A stretch of DNA of 58,038 bases from Verrucomicrobium sp. BvORR106 (lineage in GTDB: Bacteria; Verrucomicrobiota; Verrucomicrobiia; Verrucomicrobiales; Verrucomicrobiaceae): positions 1 to 58,038 of the forward strand of contig NZ_BATR01000133.1 in NCBI RefSeq assembly GCF_000739655.1. Reading direction: 5' to 3'. The translations under genes were made by a program, and so were the position numbers. Below, piece by piece: positions 1-8,824 of the stretch (position 1 is the stretch's first letter; every line of letters begins with the position of its first letter). The notes under the pieces are model-generated. The model was not told where the DNA came from, searched no databases, and worked only from the letters and a program-made list of their open reading frames with translations.

Positions 1-533
1 CCGATGAACCCCTCCGGTGTCCAGTTGGCGAGGGCGATCAGACCACCCGGCTTGGTCACCCGCCAGAGTTCCGCGGCAGCGACGGCGGGTCGAGGAGTGA
101 ACATCACCCCGAACATGCTCACGGTGAGATCGAACGAATTGTCCGGATAGGGCAGTGCTTCGGCATCCCCTTCCTGGAAGTCGATGTTCAATCCCGCAGC
201 GCGAGCACGATCGCGGGCCTGCTCCAGGAGGTTGGCCGCAATGTCAATGCCGCTAACCACGCAGCCGGACTGGGCGGCGAGCACCGCCAGATTCCCCGTG
301 CCGCACGCGACGTCCAGCACGCGCATGCCGGGGCACAACGGTTGACGGGACATAAAGTGCTCGGCGAAGTTCTCGATGCTCCTGGCTACCTTGCCGAAGT
401 CTCCGGCCTCCCAGGTGGACTTCTGCTTGGCCTTGATTTCCTTCAGTTGCGGAATCTCCGGCGTGGTTGACTGGGTGCCAGTCGTCGGGTGCTGCAGGCT
501 CTTTTCGGTTGGATTCAGGATCGTGGTTTGCAT
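1..533 (-). CDS. Class I SAM-dependent methyltransferase, C-terminus cut by the window edge
   Basis: The reading frame is open from an ATG at 533 to the left edge, giving 177 residues with no stop. Motif I of the Rossmann methyltransferase fold is clear at residues 72-80 (VLDVACGTG). It is followed by an acidic strand end (GIDIAA, 95-100), the GDAEALPYPDNSFD segment and the 'LWRVTKPGG' post-motif. This is a UbiE/Methyltransf_11-type small-molecule methyltransferase; the substrate cannot be read from the sequence. It lies 91 bp downstream of an AraC-type regulator on the same strand, so the two may be co-transcribed and the regulator may control it. The missing C-terminus should hold the end of the fold. 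Fold assignment is secure, specificity unknown. Confidence 0.9.
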   Translation of the reverse strand, partial: MQTTILNPTEKSLQHPTTGTQSTTPEIPQLKEIKAKQKSTWEAGDFGKVARSIENFAEHFMSRQPLCPGMRVLDVACGTGNLAVLAAQSGCVVSGIDIAANLLEQARDRARAAGLNIDFQEGDAEALPYPDNSFDLTVSMFGVMFTPRPAVAAAELWRVTKPGGLIALANWTPEGFI

Positions 534-624
534 GGGTGTATGGCGGTGTTTATCACCACGATCAGCTTACCCAATTCCCACGCGCGCTGCTTTGCTGCGC
601 GGTCCAGCCTTTTGACTGTGCGGT

Positions 625-1536
625 TCAAGACTCGGCCACATCTGCCATCACCGGCCCATCCGCGCGATATGCGATGGGAGAAACTCCGAAGCGATCCTTG
701 AACACTCGGCTGAAGTGCGAGACGTGCTCGAAGCCGCTCTCGAAGGCCACCTCGGTGACATTGAGAGTCGAGTTTCGCAGCAGCGTGGCTGCCAGATCCA
801 GGCGCTTCATCAGCAACCACTTCCCCGGGGATTCCTGGAAAGCAGCCTGGAACTCCCGCTTGAAGGAAGACAAGCTGCGGTGACAGAGCTTCGCATACTC
901 CTCCAGGGAGAGATTGTAGCGAAAGTTGATCTCCATGATCTCCGTCACCGACGGTGCCTCAGTAGCCCCCACCCGGCGGAAATACGCTGCCAGCGCCGTG
1001 TTGCTCCCGCTGGTGAGCACACTCATCACCAGCTCCTTGAGCTTTAGCCGCACCAGCGGCTCCGGGGGCTTCTCCACCCCCACCAAGTAGGTGCGCATGG
1101 ACTGGAACAAGGCATCCAGCCCCACATCGTGCTGCACTCGGAGAGCGGTGGCAGGAGGGGGGCTGACTGCGCCCACCAGGCTCAGCGCCTCGATCACCTC
1201 CCGCACGGTGCTGCGCATGAGAGCGTCCGGAATGAAAACCATGAGCAGACAGACCTCTGAATCGAAAAACTGCTCCACCACGGTGGCCCCTTTCTTAATG
1301 AAGAGAGTCTCCCCGGGACTGGCCTTCCACTCCCCGTCACAGGTGTGCCACGTCTTGGTGCCCGTCACCACATGGACAAAGTAATCCTTCTCCGTCCAGT
1401 TGGGGAGCATCTTGATGTTCGCCCCGCAGGTGTACTCCGCGAACAGGAACTCCCCAATCTCGAGCTTGCTGTAGCTCGGATTGTTGCGAACGGCGTCGTA
1501 GAGATTGAGCATAGGCGCACCGGGTGGCCCCGTCAC
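625..1536 (-). CDS. AraC-family transcriptional regulator
   Basis: A 303-residue protein with a cupin-like N-terminal sensing half and a C-terminal AraC/XylS DNA-binding half. The two helix-turn-helix units are at roughly 205-300: 'SLEEYAKLCHRSLSSFKREF' and 'VTEVAFESGFEHVSHFSRVF', then 'FKDRFGVSPIAYR', the usual end of the domain. The N-terminal half resembles AraC regulators whose sensor shows no obvious sugar pocket, so the ligand is unknown. The listed start is GTG with GGCGGA about 9 bases upstream; an ATG at 1512 (MLNLYDAV) is a possible alternative start. The methyltransferase gene follows on the same strand and is the likeliest target. Confidence 0.88.
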   Translation of the reverse strand: MTGPPGAPMLNLYDAVRNNPSYSKLEIGEFLFAEYTCGANIKMLPNWTEKDYFVHVVTGTKTWHTCDGEWKASPGETLFIKKGATVVEQFFDSEVCLLMVFIPDALMRSTVREVIEALSLVGAVSPPPATALRVQHDVGLDALFQSMRTYLVGVEKPPEPLVRLKLKELVMSVLTSGSNTALAAYFRRVGATEAPSVTEIMEINFRYNLSLEEYAKLCHRSLSSFKREFQAAFQESPGKWLLMKRLDLAATLLRNSTLNVTEVAFESGFEHVSHFSRVFKDRFGVSPIAYRADGPVMADVAES

Positions 1537-1586
1537 AGCGCATCATCCGCCAGAACTTTGCATGCAACAAGGCAGAAACGTCGCCC

Positions 1587-2651
1587 TCATCTGCGCGCTT
1601 GCAGGTACTTGGACTGAAATTCCGCAGCAACATCTTTGCCTGCAGCGATCCAGGCAACTTCATCATTCTTCACACCTTTATTGAGGTTCTCTCCTTTCAG
1701 CAGTGCACTGTCCAGCACCTTTTTCAGGTCCTTCTCCTCTCGTAAGTGGGATGCGCTGACCGCCCTGTACATCAGCGATTTCAGACGGACCTTCTCGTCG
1801 GCGTCGGTCACTTTTTCTAAAGCATGCAAATAGCACAATCCAGAAAGCTGGGAGGCATTTGCATCCATCTTGCCGTAGGACAGCAGATCCCCGAGGGCTT
1901 CCAGGAGGATCGGATTATCAAAGTCAGCAAAGTACATCATCCCCGTCACCCCGTTGATGGCGGCGTCCCGCTGCACTTCCGTAAATTTAATGAACTCGGG
2001 ATCCTTCGACAGGGCACCCATCTCCTGTCGAGCAACAAATGCAGCAAAGCCGGTGGGCAATTCCCCACGGTCGTACCGATCCGCCTCTCTTCTCTCTTCC
2101 TCCTCGGTCTTCACAGTGCTGCGCCTTTCCCGCAACCACATGACCAGCCATCGCTGATACTTCTCGCGGCCAAAGTGAGCGTTCGGATTGATGGCCAATG
2201 CCTTCTCGATCCATTTTTGAGCAACACTCAATTCACCCGCATAGATGTAAAACGTGCCGAGATTCGAATAAGTCTCATACAAGCCCGGCAGCTTCTTCTC
2301 CTTGGTCTCCATGGTGGCGATCGCCGCCTTGTGATCGCCGAGCTTGTGCTGAGAAACCGCCAGATCGTCATAGTCAGATGCGACAGCTTTGCCAGACTCC
2401 ACCAGAGGCTGCTTCTGCTGGATCCGCCAGGTGTGATACTCCTTCGAATGCCTTGGGAAAATGCCGGTCATGATCCCAGCCACATTGGGGAAACGGGCGC
2501 TTTCAGTGGCCAGGGTATCACTGTCCCAAAGACAGGCCTGGGTGATGCCGGGCACGGTGGCGCAGAAGATGAGGGCGGCTTTTTGGAGCGAGGTCACGCA
2601 GGAACTGTGAGGGAAATCCGGGGAATATTGCAACCCTATTTTTCGATACAC
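1587..2651 (-). CDS. Secreted or periplasmic TPR-repeat protein of unknown function
   Basis: A 354-residue protein. Residues 19-40 form a hydrophobic export-type segment. Two TPR-like helical pairs follow at about 93-155 (for example 'YDDLAVSQHKLGDHKAAIATM' and 'YSNLGTFYIYAGELSVAQKW', the latter ending in ALAINPNAHFG). The rest is helical and without a catalytic signature. The start is GTG with a good GGAGG about 8 bases upstream; an internal GTG at 2597 would place the hydrophobic segment nearer the N-terminus. TPR proteins mediate protein contacts, and nothing here identifies a partner. Confidence 0.75.
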   Translation of the reverse strand: MYRKIGLQYSPDFPHSSCVTSLQKAALIFCATVPGITQACLWDSDTLATESARFPNVAGIMTGIFPRHSKEYHTWRIQQKQPLVESGKAVASDYDDLAVSQHKLGDHKAAIATMETKEKKLPGLYETYSNLGTFYIYAGELSVAQKWIEKALAINPNAHFGREKYQRWLVMWLRERRSTVKTEEEERREADRYDRGELPTGFAAFVARQEMGALSKDPEFIKFTEVQRDAAINGVTGMMYFADFDNPILLEALGDLLSYGKMDANASQLSGLCYLHALEKVTDADEKVRLKSLMYRAVSASHLREEKDLKKVLDSALLKGENLNKGVKNDEVAWIAAGKDVAAEFQSKYLQARR

Positions 2652-2685
2652 CCTTCAGCCTCCCCTCCCTTGCAGGCCCGGAGGA

Positions 2686-3255
2686 TCACTCCACCAGCGT
2701 GGCAACCAGCTTCAGCAACCGGCGGGCGCGCACTTGGGGCGTCGTGGCTCTCAGCACAGGCAAGACCAGGCTGTACCGGGCACTCTTGGAGAGCGCCTCG
2801 AAAGCCTTCGCTGCCGACGGGTTGCCAGCCAGTGCCGCAGCCACGTCGTCCGGGAGCGAAGCCTCCTTCTGCGACTCATACGCGACGGCCCAGCGCCCGT
2901 CAGCTTTCGCCAGTTCGATTTCCTTAAACCCACCCGCCTTCATCCTCCTCGCAGCGATCAAGGCCTCGGCCCGCTGCACATTCAGCTTCGACCACGGACT
3001 CTGCGATCGTCTTGGAGAATAGCGCTGTAGATAGTGAGTATCATCATACCCCTTGCGCTGACTGTCGATCCAGCCATGGCAAAGGGCCACGTCCAAGGCA
3101 TCGCTAATGGCCAGGCCGGGGACACGGCACCCCTTCTTGACAATCAAGAGCCACACTCCTGCGGTTCCACCGTGATGCTTCCCGAGCCACCTCTCCCATT
3201 CGGAAGCGTCGGTGAAGTAATGAACATCGTCGGAGCTCTGAGACCTGGGTTTCAT
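2686..3255 (-). CDS. YdeI/OmpD-associated family protein
   Basis: A 189-residue protein beginning MKPRSQSSDDVHYF. The family pattern is clear: a 'DASEWERWLGKHH' start, 'GVWLLIVKKG', the conserved 'ALCHGWIDSQRKGYDDTHYL' stretch, 'RYSPRRSQSPWSKLN', and a C-terminal helical part with 'LPDDVAAALAGNPSAAKAFEAL'. The family has been linked to resistance to antimicrobial peptides and bacteriocins, but the biochemical activity is not established. The frame is open up to 3342; I chose the ATG at 3255 because the family pattern starts there and the upstream residues are low-complexity. It stands alone, with a divergent neighbour at 3452. Confidence 0.85.
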   Translation of the reverse strand: MKPRSQSSDDVHYFTDASEWERWLGKHHGGTAGVWLLIVKKGCRVPGLAISDALDVALCHGWIDSQRKGYDDTHYLQRYSPRRSQSPWSKLNVQRAEALIAARRMKAGGFKEIELAKADGRWAVAYESQKEASLPDDVAAALAGNPSAAKAFEALSKSARYSLVLPVLRATTPQVRARRLLKLVATLVE

Positions 3256-3451
3256 GGGGTGACAGGATCCTGCCGGAAATGCCAATCTGGGACAATCACA
3301 ATCGCTCCTCCCCGATCGTGGGCTCCGACCTCCCGTCAGCAAGCCAGCCCTCGGGTGAATTCCGCATTGATCCCACAGATTTTTCTCGACTAAGGCCTAC
3401 GTCAGACGTTCCCATTATTGTACCCCCGCAGGTTGTGTCTACATTGCGACT

Positions 3452-4855
3452 ATGAAGGACGAGGAGCTGGATACCCATCACAAGGCCCTGAAGATCAATC
3501 TCGACCGCCGATGGTATGGCACGCTGGCAGAGATCGGCGCTGGCCAAGAGGTGGTGCGCTGGTTTTTCCGCGTGGGCGGAGCAGCAGGCACCGTGGCCAA
3601 AAGCATTTCCGCCTATGACATGGTGGTGAGCGATGCCATCTATGGCGATACAGAGCGTTACGTCTCGCGTTCCCGGCTGCAGTCCATGCTGGACCACGAG
3701 TTTGAGTTGAACGTGGAACGCCTCAGCGACAAGCGGGGTGACACTACGGCGTTCTTTGCCTTTGCCGACACGGTTGTGGCGCGAAGCTACAAGAGCGGCA
3801 ACGAGTGCCATGGCTGGATGGGGGTGAAGTTCCAGTCGCGACCACGGGACGAGCCCAGCCAGATCCTCTTGCATGTGCGCATGCTGGACTCTGAGGCCGC
3901 TCTTCAACAAGAGGCCCTGGGAGTGGTGGGGGTGAACCTGCTCTACGGTGCCTTTTTCCTGCATCACGATCCCGACAAGCTTGTGGAGAGCCTGCTGGAC
4001 AAGCTGACCACGGGCCGGATTGAGATCGATGCGATTGAATTCAAGGGCATCGAGTTCCGCGCCGTGGACAACCGGCTCATCAGTCTGAAACTGGTGCAAC
4101 TGGGCCTGAGCGGTGCCGCCATGTTTGGACCGCGGGGCGAGGTTCTCCAGCCCTCTGATGTTCTTTACAAGAAGGCGGTCATGGTGGAACGCGGCAGCTT
4201 CCGCCCCCCCACGCATGTGAACCTAAACATGCTGGAGTCCGCCCTTGAGAAATTCCGGCAGGATCCCGCCGTCCGAGGCAAGGACGTGCTCCCTATCTTT
4301 GAGCTCACCATGCGGAACCTCATGGCGGGCGGCACTGAGGTGGATCGGCGTGACTTCCTGGCCCGGGCCGATGTACTGTCTGCCTGCGGTGTCACGGTAC
4401 TCATCTCCGACTACTTCGAGTACTACCGCCTCGCCGCCTACCTTTCCTGGCGCACGAAGGAGCGCGTAGGCATTGTCATGGGCATACCGAGCCTGCTGGA
4501 GATCTTCGACGAGCGTTACTACACCCAGCTTCCAGGAGGCATCCTGGAGTCATTTGGCCGTCTCTTTAAGAACGATCTCAAGCTTTACGTGTATCCACTC
4601 CAGACGACCTCCCCCGCCGGGCTCACCACCGTGCACACCCTAGAAGTCGCTCCAGAACTGAAAAAGCTCTACGGCTATCTGGCGGACCGTGGCAGTTTCG
4701 TGGAGCTGGACAACTACAACCCAGCCTACCTCCCCTTCTTCTCACGCGATGCTCTGGCCAAGATCGCCGCTGGCGACGAATCCTGGAGGGAAATGGTGCC
4801 CCAGGCGGTGGCCGATGTCATCACTGAAAGACAGTTCTTTGGCTACAAGGGGTGA
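3452..4855 (+). CDS. Conserved protein of unknown function, large soluble family
   Basis: A 467-residue protein with no signal peptide or membrane segment. It opens with 'LNLDRRWYG'-like residues, then the strongly patterned 'EIGAGQEVVRWFFRVGGAAG', 'MSAYDMVVSDAIYG'-like and 'YVSRSRL' segments, 'NECHGWMGVKFQ', 'LHVRMLD' and 'GVNLLYGAFFLHHDP'. I recognise this as a family seen in cyanobacteria and planctomycete-related bacteria. From memory, database labels such as nucleotide adenylyltransferase are attached to some members, but I see no (H/T)xGH nucleotidyltransferase motif here and do not endorse that label. The high conservation of Trp, His and Cys residues suggests an enzyme. An antisense frame at 3296-4216 is a shadow. 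Confidence 0.85.
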   Translation: MKDEELDTHHKALKINLDRRWYGTLAEIGAGQEVVRWFFRVGGAAGTVAKSISAYDMVVSDAIYGDTERYVSRSRLQSMLDHEFELNVERLSDKRGDTTAFFAFADTVVARSYKSGNECHGWMGVKFQSRPRDEPSQILLHVRMLDSEAALQQEALGVVGVNLLYGAFFLHHDPDKLVESLLDKLTTGRIEIDAIEFKGIEFRAVDNRLISLKLVQLGLSGAAMFGPRGEVLQPSDVLYKKAVMVERGSFRPPTHVNLNMLESALEKFRQDPAVRGKDVLPIFELTMRNLMAGGTEVDRRDFLARADVLSACGVTVLISDYFEYYRLAAYLSWRTKERVGIVMGIPSLLEIFDERYYTQLPGGILESFGRLFKNDLKLYVYPLQTTSPAGLTTVHTLEVAPELKKLYGYLADRGSFVELDNYNPAYLPFFSRDALAKIAAGDESWREMVPQAVADVITERQFFGYKG

Positions 4856-4918
4856 GGGTCGGCCTCGCGTGCCACCGGTCAACAGGTGGAGAAATCTGCC
4901 GACAGACCGCTTGCGAGA

Positions 4919-4954
4919 AGACGGGAGACACGGGAGTTTCCGAGTCTCCCGTCT
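4919..4954. repeat. 11-bp perfect inverted repeat between two genes
   Basis: AGACGGGAGAC at 4919-4929 and its exact complement at 4944-4954 enclose a 14-base loop. It lies 64 bases after the stop at 4855 and 16 bases before the ATG at 4970. There is no T-run after it, so it is a weak candidate for an intrinsic terminator. It could be a structured leader that masks the next start, or an operator. Confidence 0.5.
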
Positions 4955-4969
4955 GGCTCCCCTTCTTTC

Positions 4970-5554
4970 ATGATTACCTGCGGCTGGTGCAACACTCACT
5001 ACCAAACCTGGCGCTCCAAGTGTGATGCCTGCGGTGGCCCCATGCCGCCGCCCCCAGGTCAGGAACTCGGCCCACCACCACCGGAGGTGCCACGCGATTT
5101 GCCCTCTGGCTACGCCTTCCGCACGCGGTTCCTCAATTTGCCAGTGTTGCTGGGGATGGCTTTCACCGGTTTCTTTGGACTGTTCCTCGTTCAGGTCCTG
5201 AAAAATGGACAGTGGCTACTGGCCCTGTTGCCCGGCTTCTTCCTCCTCGGCGGGCTCTCGTGTCTCCGCTACGGGTGGACGAAAGCCAGCGGAATCCTTC
5301 GAGCCTTCCGCCGTGGGATCGCGATTCCAGGCAAGGTGGCGTCGGTGAGTCTGGACACCACCCAGTCACTCAATCAGAAACACCCCTGGAAGCTGACCTA
5401 TCATTTCACGCTGGACGGGCGCCTCTACGAGGGCGTGATCACCTCGTTCGACAGTACGTTGGCCAAGCGGGCGGCAGGTCAGCCACTCTGGGTGCTCTAT
5501 GTGGAGAAGGACCCCACGCAAAACACCCTTTACCCACCGCTCAAGTACTTTTGA
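4970..5554 (+). CDS. Zinc-ribbon membrane protein, DUF3592-like
   Basis: A 194-residue protein starting MITCGWCNTHYQ. Two CxxC pairs (CGWC and CDAC within the first 20 residues) form a zinc ribbon, followed by a proline-rich linker. Two membrane helices follow ('LPVLLGMAFTGFFGLFLVQV' and 'WLLALLPGFFLLGGLSCL'). The C-terminal half carries a DUF3592-like beta domain ('GKVASVSLD', 'WKLTYHFTLDGRLYEGVI', 'WVLYVEKDPTQNTLYPP'). The frame is open further upstream, but the ATG at 4970 starts just before the zinc ribbon and upstream residues overlap the inverted repeat. Function unknown; DUF3592 proteins are membrane proteins of unassigned role. Confidence 0.8.
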   Translation: MITCGWCNTHYQTWRSKCDACGGPMPPPPGQELGPPPPEVPRDLPSGYAFRTRFLNLPVLLGMAFTGFFGLFLVQVLKNGQWLLALLPGFFLLGGLSCLRYGWTKASGILRAFRRGIAIPGKVASVSLDTTQSLNQKHPWKLTYHFTLDGRLYEGVITSFDSTLAKRAAGQPLWVLYVEKDPTQNTLYPPLKYF

Positions 5555-5891
5555 GAGTGCGGCTTGTGGGCCTTTAGTACTGAATGGATCTATGGAAACT
5601 ACGCAGTTTCCTAGATTTCCTCTACCAATTCCCCGCAAAACTGGCGGAGGAGAACCATTGTTGCGCCGCAAAAAATTGTCCGGACGAACATCCGCGTCGG
5701 CCTCTACTCCTATTTTCACCTCAGACTACCCGGTCGGCTAGTTGCCCGGTCTGAAAACTGCATCTATGAAACAATCTTATTTCATGGTGCCATGGCGATG
5801 ATTCTCGCTCGCGGACTGTCTTCCGCAGCATGGGGATTTCACCTCATCGGACTGTGAAGTCAGCCCCCAGACCAGCCTGAACCCCCTTCTC
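5555..5891. other. Intergenic region before the autotransporter gene
   Basis: 337 bases without a credible gene. A hairpin at 5589-5615 (GGAAACT/AGTTTCC with a 4-base loop, extended by TCTA/TAGA across one bulged base) may end the preceding transcript, although only a short pyrimidine stretch follows. CCCGGT occurs twice as a direct repeat near 5730-5750. The rest should hold the promoter of the 5892 gene, but I see no convincing -35/-10 pair. Confidence 0.4.
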
Positions 5892-8702
5892 ATGACCCCG
5901 TCCCAGCTGCATCCCGACCACCTTCCGACGCCGCGATTCCTCTCTGCCGCACTTCGTCGGCTGGCGCTCATCACCGCACCTCTCGCCGTCGCAACCGCCA
6001 CCTCCCTTCAGGCTGGGCCACTCGAAAAAAATCCGGTCAAGAACCCGAGCCTTGATCCGGTGCAGCAGGAGGCTCCCCCCTTGTACCTGGGCACCATCAC
6101 CGGCGGAGTGAAGACCAGTGACGCGTACACCGAGGGCAACTTCTCCATCGTCGCTCCGGTTTACAGCACCCTGGGTGCAGACACCACCCTCTCAGGCGAC
6201 GTTCTCTACCTCGAACCCTACACCTCCTGGGGCGAGGGCGGCGAGGTCGCTGCTTCCCTGGGCCTGGGCTGGCGTCACCTCTTTGGCTCCCAGCCCGTCT
6301 CGGCACTGACGCGCAAAGACACCCCTCAGGCTGGTTTCCTTGATGAAGGTTTCTTCGTCGGGGCGAACCTCTTCATCGACATGCTCGATACCGAGGCCAA
6401 TAACCAGTTCTGGCAACTGGGCGTGGGTGTGGAGTTTGGCACCCGGTACCTTGAGGTACGCGGCAACTACTACATTCCCCTCTCTGACAAGCAGCTCGCA
6501 GAGCAGACCCGCACCCGCGAGGTCCTGCGCAACTCTTCCAGCCGCGATGCCACGTCCATCACGGGAGTGGATGATCCCTACGCCACGGGTCACAGCGTTT
6601 TGCAGGACGTCTCATACCGCACCCTGCGTACGACTACCACGACCACCACCACGATTGAACGACTCTTCAGCCGGTACGAGGAAGGTATGGAGGGCTGGGA
6701 TGCCGAAGTCGCCCTGCTGGTCCCCGGCCTGGACAACTACTTCGACCTCCGCCTCATCGGTGGCTACTACAGCTTCGACAACCAGCCCTTTGGTCCCCAG
6801 ACTGGCGGTACTGGCAATGTGGAGGGCTGGAAGGCCGGCGTAGAAGTCCGCCCGGTGCCCGCTGTGATCCTCACCGGCACCTGGTATGAGGACGCCCGCC
6901 TCACCGGCAGCGACTGGACCGCAGGAGTGCAGCTGCAACTTCCCTTTGAAGCCGGCGACCTGGGCGATGGCAAGGGCTTCTGGGGCCGTATCGGCGATGC
7001 CTTCAAACCCCGCCGTCGCCACCTGGCCGAGCGTCTGGCCGAGCCCGTGCGCCGTCAGAACGCCGCCATCAAGGTGGCCAACACCGTGGACGTAGACACC
7101 AAGGCCTCCACCAGCGTGAAGAAGGTGACCAAGGTGGTTTCCCAGGGCCCGGGCAAGGTGGTGCTGGCCGATGACATTGTGTTCGTCAACAATGGTGAAG
7201 CGGTGGGTAACGGCATTCAGGAGGGCAGCAGCTCCCAAGAAGGTGCCGATGGCACGGCCGAGAAGCCCTTCAACAACATCTCCGATGGGGCCACCCTTGC
7301 AGGTGACAAAAGCTCCTCCACCTCCAGTCTCTGGAGCGTGTACACTCAGGGCGGAACCGGCGCTTCCTACAGTGACCAAGTGTACGTCGGAGTGGGCAGC
7401 ACCCGGTTTATCAGCTCATTCACCCCGATTCAAGGCCTGGCAGGCAAGCAGTTCGGCGGTGATACCGCGCGCCCCATCATGGAGGGCGGGATCAATGCCG
7501 CTAACGTCAACACGCTCGTGGTCACGGGTTACGAGATCCGTGACGGCTACGATCTTGGTGATGGCTATCATACAGGGGTCAATACCGAAGGCGTTCAGAA
7601 CGTGACGATTACAGACAACGTATTTGCCGACATCTCAACATGGGGAGTCAGCGTCATGACTTTCCAAGAATTCAATAACGTTGTGATACAGGACAACCGC
7701 TTCACCGCCTCCGGTGGTGGGCTCTCCCTCGTCGCCTATGAGGGACAGACCGATGCCTTGCTCCTGAACAACCAAGTGGATCTGGATGACTCCGAGGCAA
7801 CGGGCTTCCAGATTCGCGCCAACCATGAGGCGTTCACCAATGCCAGCACTCTGCTTAATGTTGAGATCGCTGGAAACACCTTCGAAGGCACCATGTACGA
7901 TGGCATCTCCATTACCGCGTACAACCTTGGGACCTTGAATGCTGAAGTCAAAGGCAACACGCTGAGTGGCACCTTCGAGACAGGCATCCATGTCGAAGCC
8001 TTTAATTCGGAATCCGAGGGCCTCACCTCGATCAATGCTGACATCATTGGGAATACTTTCAGCGGCACATTCGGCCAAGGGGAACAAGAACACTACTCCA
8101 ATGCCCTGCATCTGAATGCCCTGTACAACTCCCGCATCGACGCGGATATCGCTGGCAACCTCTTCAGCGGAAACTCATATTCAGGCATTGGCATGGCGGC
8201 AGCTGCGGGGGCCAGCATCTATGCAAATGTCACTGACAACACCTTCTCCGGTGACTTCACAGAGTCCGTCATCCACGTTACCAGCTACGACGAAGATGCC
8301 CTCATCGATACTAACATCACCGGCAACACGCTGCTCGGGAATGTCACCGACTACGACTTCCTGTGGCTGTTGGCCTACAGCACCAGCAACATCCGTGCGA
8401 CCGTAGCGAGCAACACCATTGGAGCAGAAGCTTCACTGGGAGACGGCTTCGCCTACCTCTACGCACAGGACTCGGGCAACATCACCGTCGAAGGGTTTGA
8501 CAACAACGCCCTCCTCGGCACCGCGGACTACTACCTGTGGCTGGACAACTCCGGCACCGGCTCCGTCCAGGTAGATGGCACGCTGAGCGCCCCGTTCAGC
8601 AATGCCGCTCCTGCCCTGAACACGTCGGACATCAACGTCTTCGGAACCGCCAGCGGCAAGATCTTCTTCAACGGGGCCGAGTTCGACTTCGCAAATCCAT
8701 AA
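5892..8702 (+). CDS. Inverse autotransporter with beta-helix passenger
   Basis: A 936-residue outer-membrane adhesin-like protein. Residues 1-41 are a long N-region plus signal peptide ending SLQAG. Residues about 60-380 form the inverse-autotransporter beta-barrel ('GWRHLFG', 'GFFVGANLFIDMLDTEANNQFW', 'YYIPLSD', 'GWDAEVALLVPGLDNYFDLRLIGGYYSFD'). A charged linker at about 385-470 leads to 'DGTAEKPFNNISDGATLA', a typical entry to a right-handed beta-helix. From about 480 the passenger carries at least seven copies of a roughly 35-residue unit centred on 'GNTFSG', with variants GNTFEG, GNTLSG, GNLFSG and DNTFSG. In this type the N-terminal barrel is inserted into the outer membrane and the C-terminal passenger is displayed outside, as in intimin/invasin. 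There are no Ig-like or lectin tip domains. Binding target unknown. Confidence 0.88.
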   Translation: MTPSQLHPDHLPTPRFLSAALRRLALITAPLAVATATSLQAGPLEKNPVKNPSLDPVQQEAPPLYLGTITGGVKTSDAYTEGNFSIVAPVYSTLGADTTLSGDVLYLEPYTSWGEGGEVAASLGLGWRHLFGSQPVSALTRKDTPQAGFLDEGFFVGANLFIDMLDTEANNQFWQLGVGVEFGTRYLEVRGNYYIPLSDKQLAEQTRTREVLRNSSSRDATSITGVDDPYATGHSVLQDVSYRTLRTTTTTTTTIERLFSRYEEGMEGWDAEVALLVPGLDNYFDLRLIGGYYSFDNQPFGPQTGGTGNVEGWKAGVEVRPVPAVILTGTWYEDARLTGSDWTAGVQLQLPFEAGDLGDGKGFWGRIGDAFKPRRRHLAERLAEPVRRQNAAIKVANTVDVDTKASTSVKKVTKVVSQGPGKVVLADDIVFVNNGEAVGNGIQEGSSSQEGADGTAEKPFNNISDGATLAGDKSSSTSSLWSVYTQGGTGASYSDQVYVGVGSTRFISSFTPIQGLAGKQFGGDTARPIMEGGINAANVNTLVVTGYEIRDGYDLGDGYHTGVNTEGVQNVTITDNVFADISTWGVSVMTFQEFNNVVIQDNRFTASGGGLSLVAYEGQTDALLLNNQVDLDDSEATGFQIRANHEAFTNASTLLNVEIAGNTFEGTMYDGISITAYNLGTLNAEVKGNTLSGTFETGIHVEAFNSESEGLTSINADIIGNTFSGTFGQGEQEHYSNALHLNALYNSRIDADIAGNLFSGNSYSGIGMAAAAGASIYANVTDNTFSGDFTESVIHVTSYDEDALIDTNITGNTLLGNVTDYDFLWLLAYSTSNIRATVASNTIGAEASLGDGFAYLYAQDSGNITVEGFDNNALLGTADYYLWLDNSGTGSVQVDGTLSAPFSNAAPALNTSDINVFGTASGKIFFNGAEFDFANP

Positions 8703-8733
8703 GTCGAACAGACCGCAATAGACCAATCACAGG

Positions 8734-8769
8734 CAAGGGCAGCGCTGAGAAACTCTCTCGCTGCCCTTG
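8734..8769. terminator. Hairpin between convergent genes
   Basis: CAAGGGCAGCG at 8734-8744 pairs perfectly with CGCTGCCCTTG at 8759-8769 across a 14-base loop. It sits 31 bases past the autotransporter stop and 55 bases past the end of the convergent AHSA1 gene, so it could terminate both. The T-run is poor (TTGTTG on the plus strand). Confidence 0.6.
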
Positions 8770-8824
8770 TTGCGTCTTTGGACATCAAAAACGCGTCTCA
8801 CGACTCTGCTACGGACCCAATCTG

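Noticed and set aside
1824-2927. 367-codon plus-strand frame
   Set aside because: Antisense to the TPR and YdeI-family genes; no conserved pattern.
3296-4216. Long minus-strand reading frame of 306 codons
   Set aside because: It is antisense to the strongly patterned 3452-4855 gene and has no domain signature; the sense gene has clear conserved blocks.
6612-7379. 255-codon minus-strand frame
   Set aside because: Antisense to the autotransporter barrel; glycine/valine-rich, no motif.
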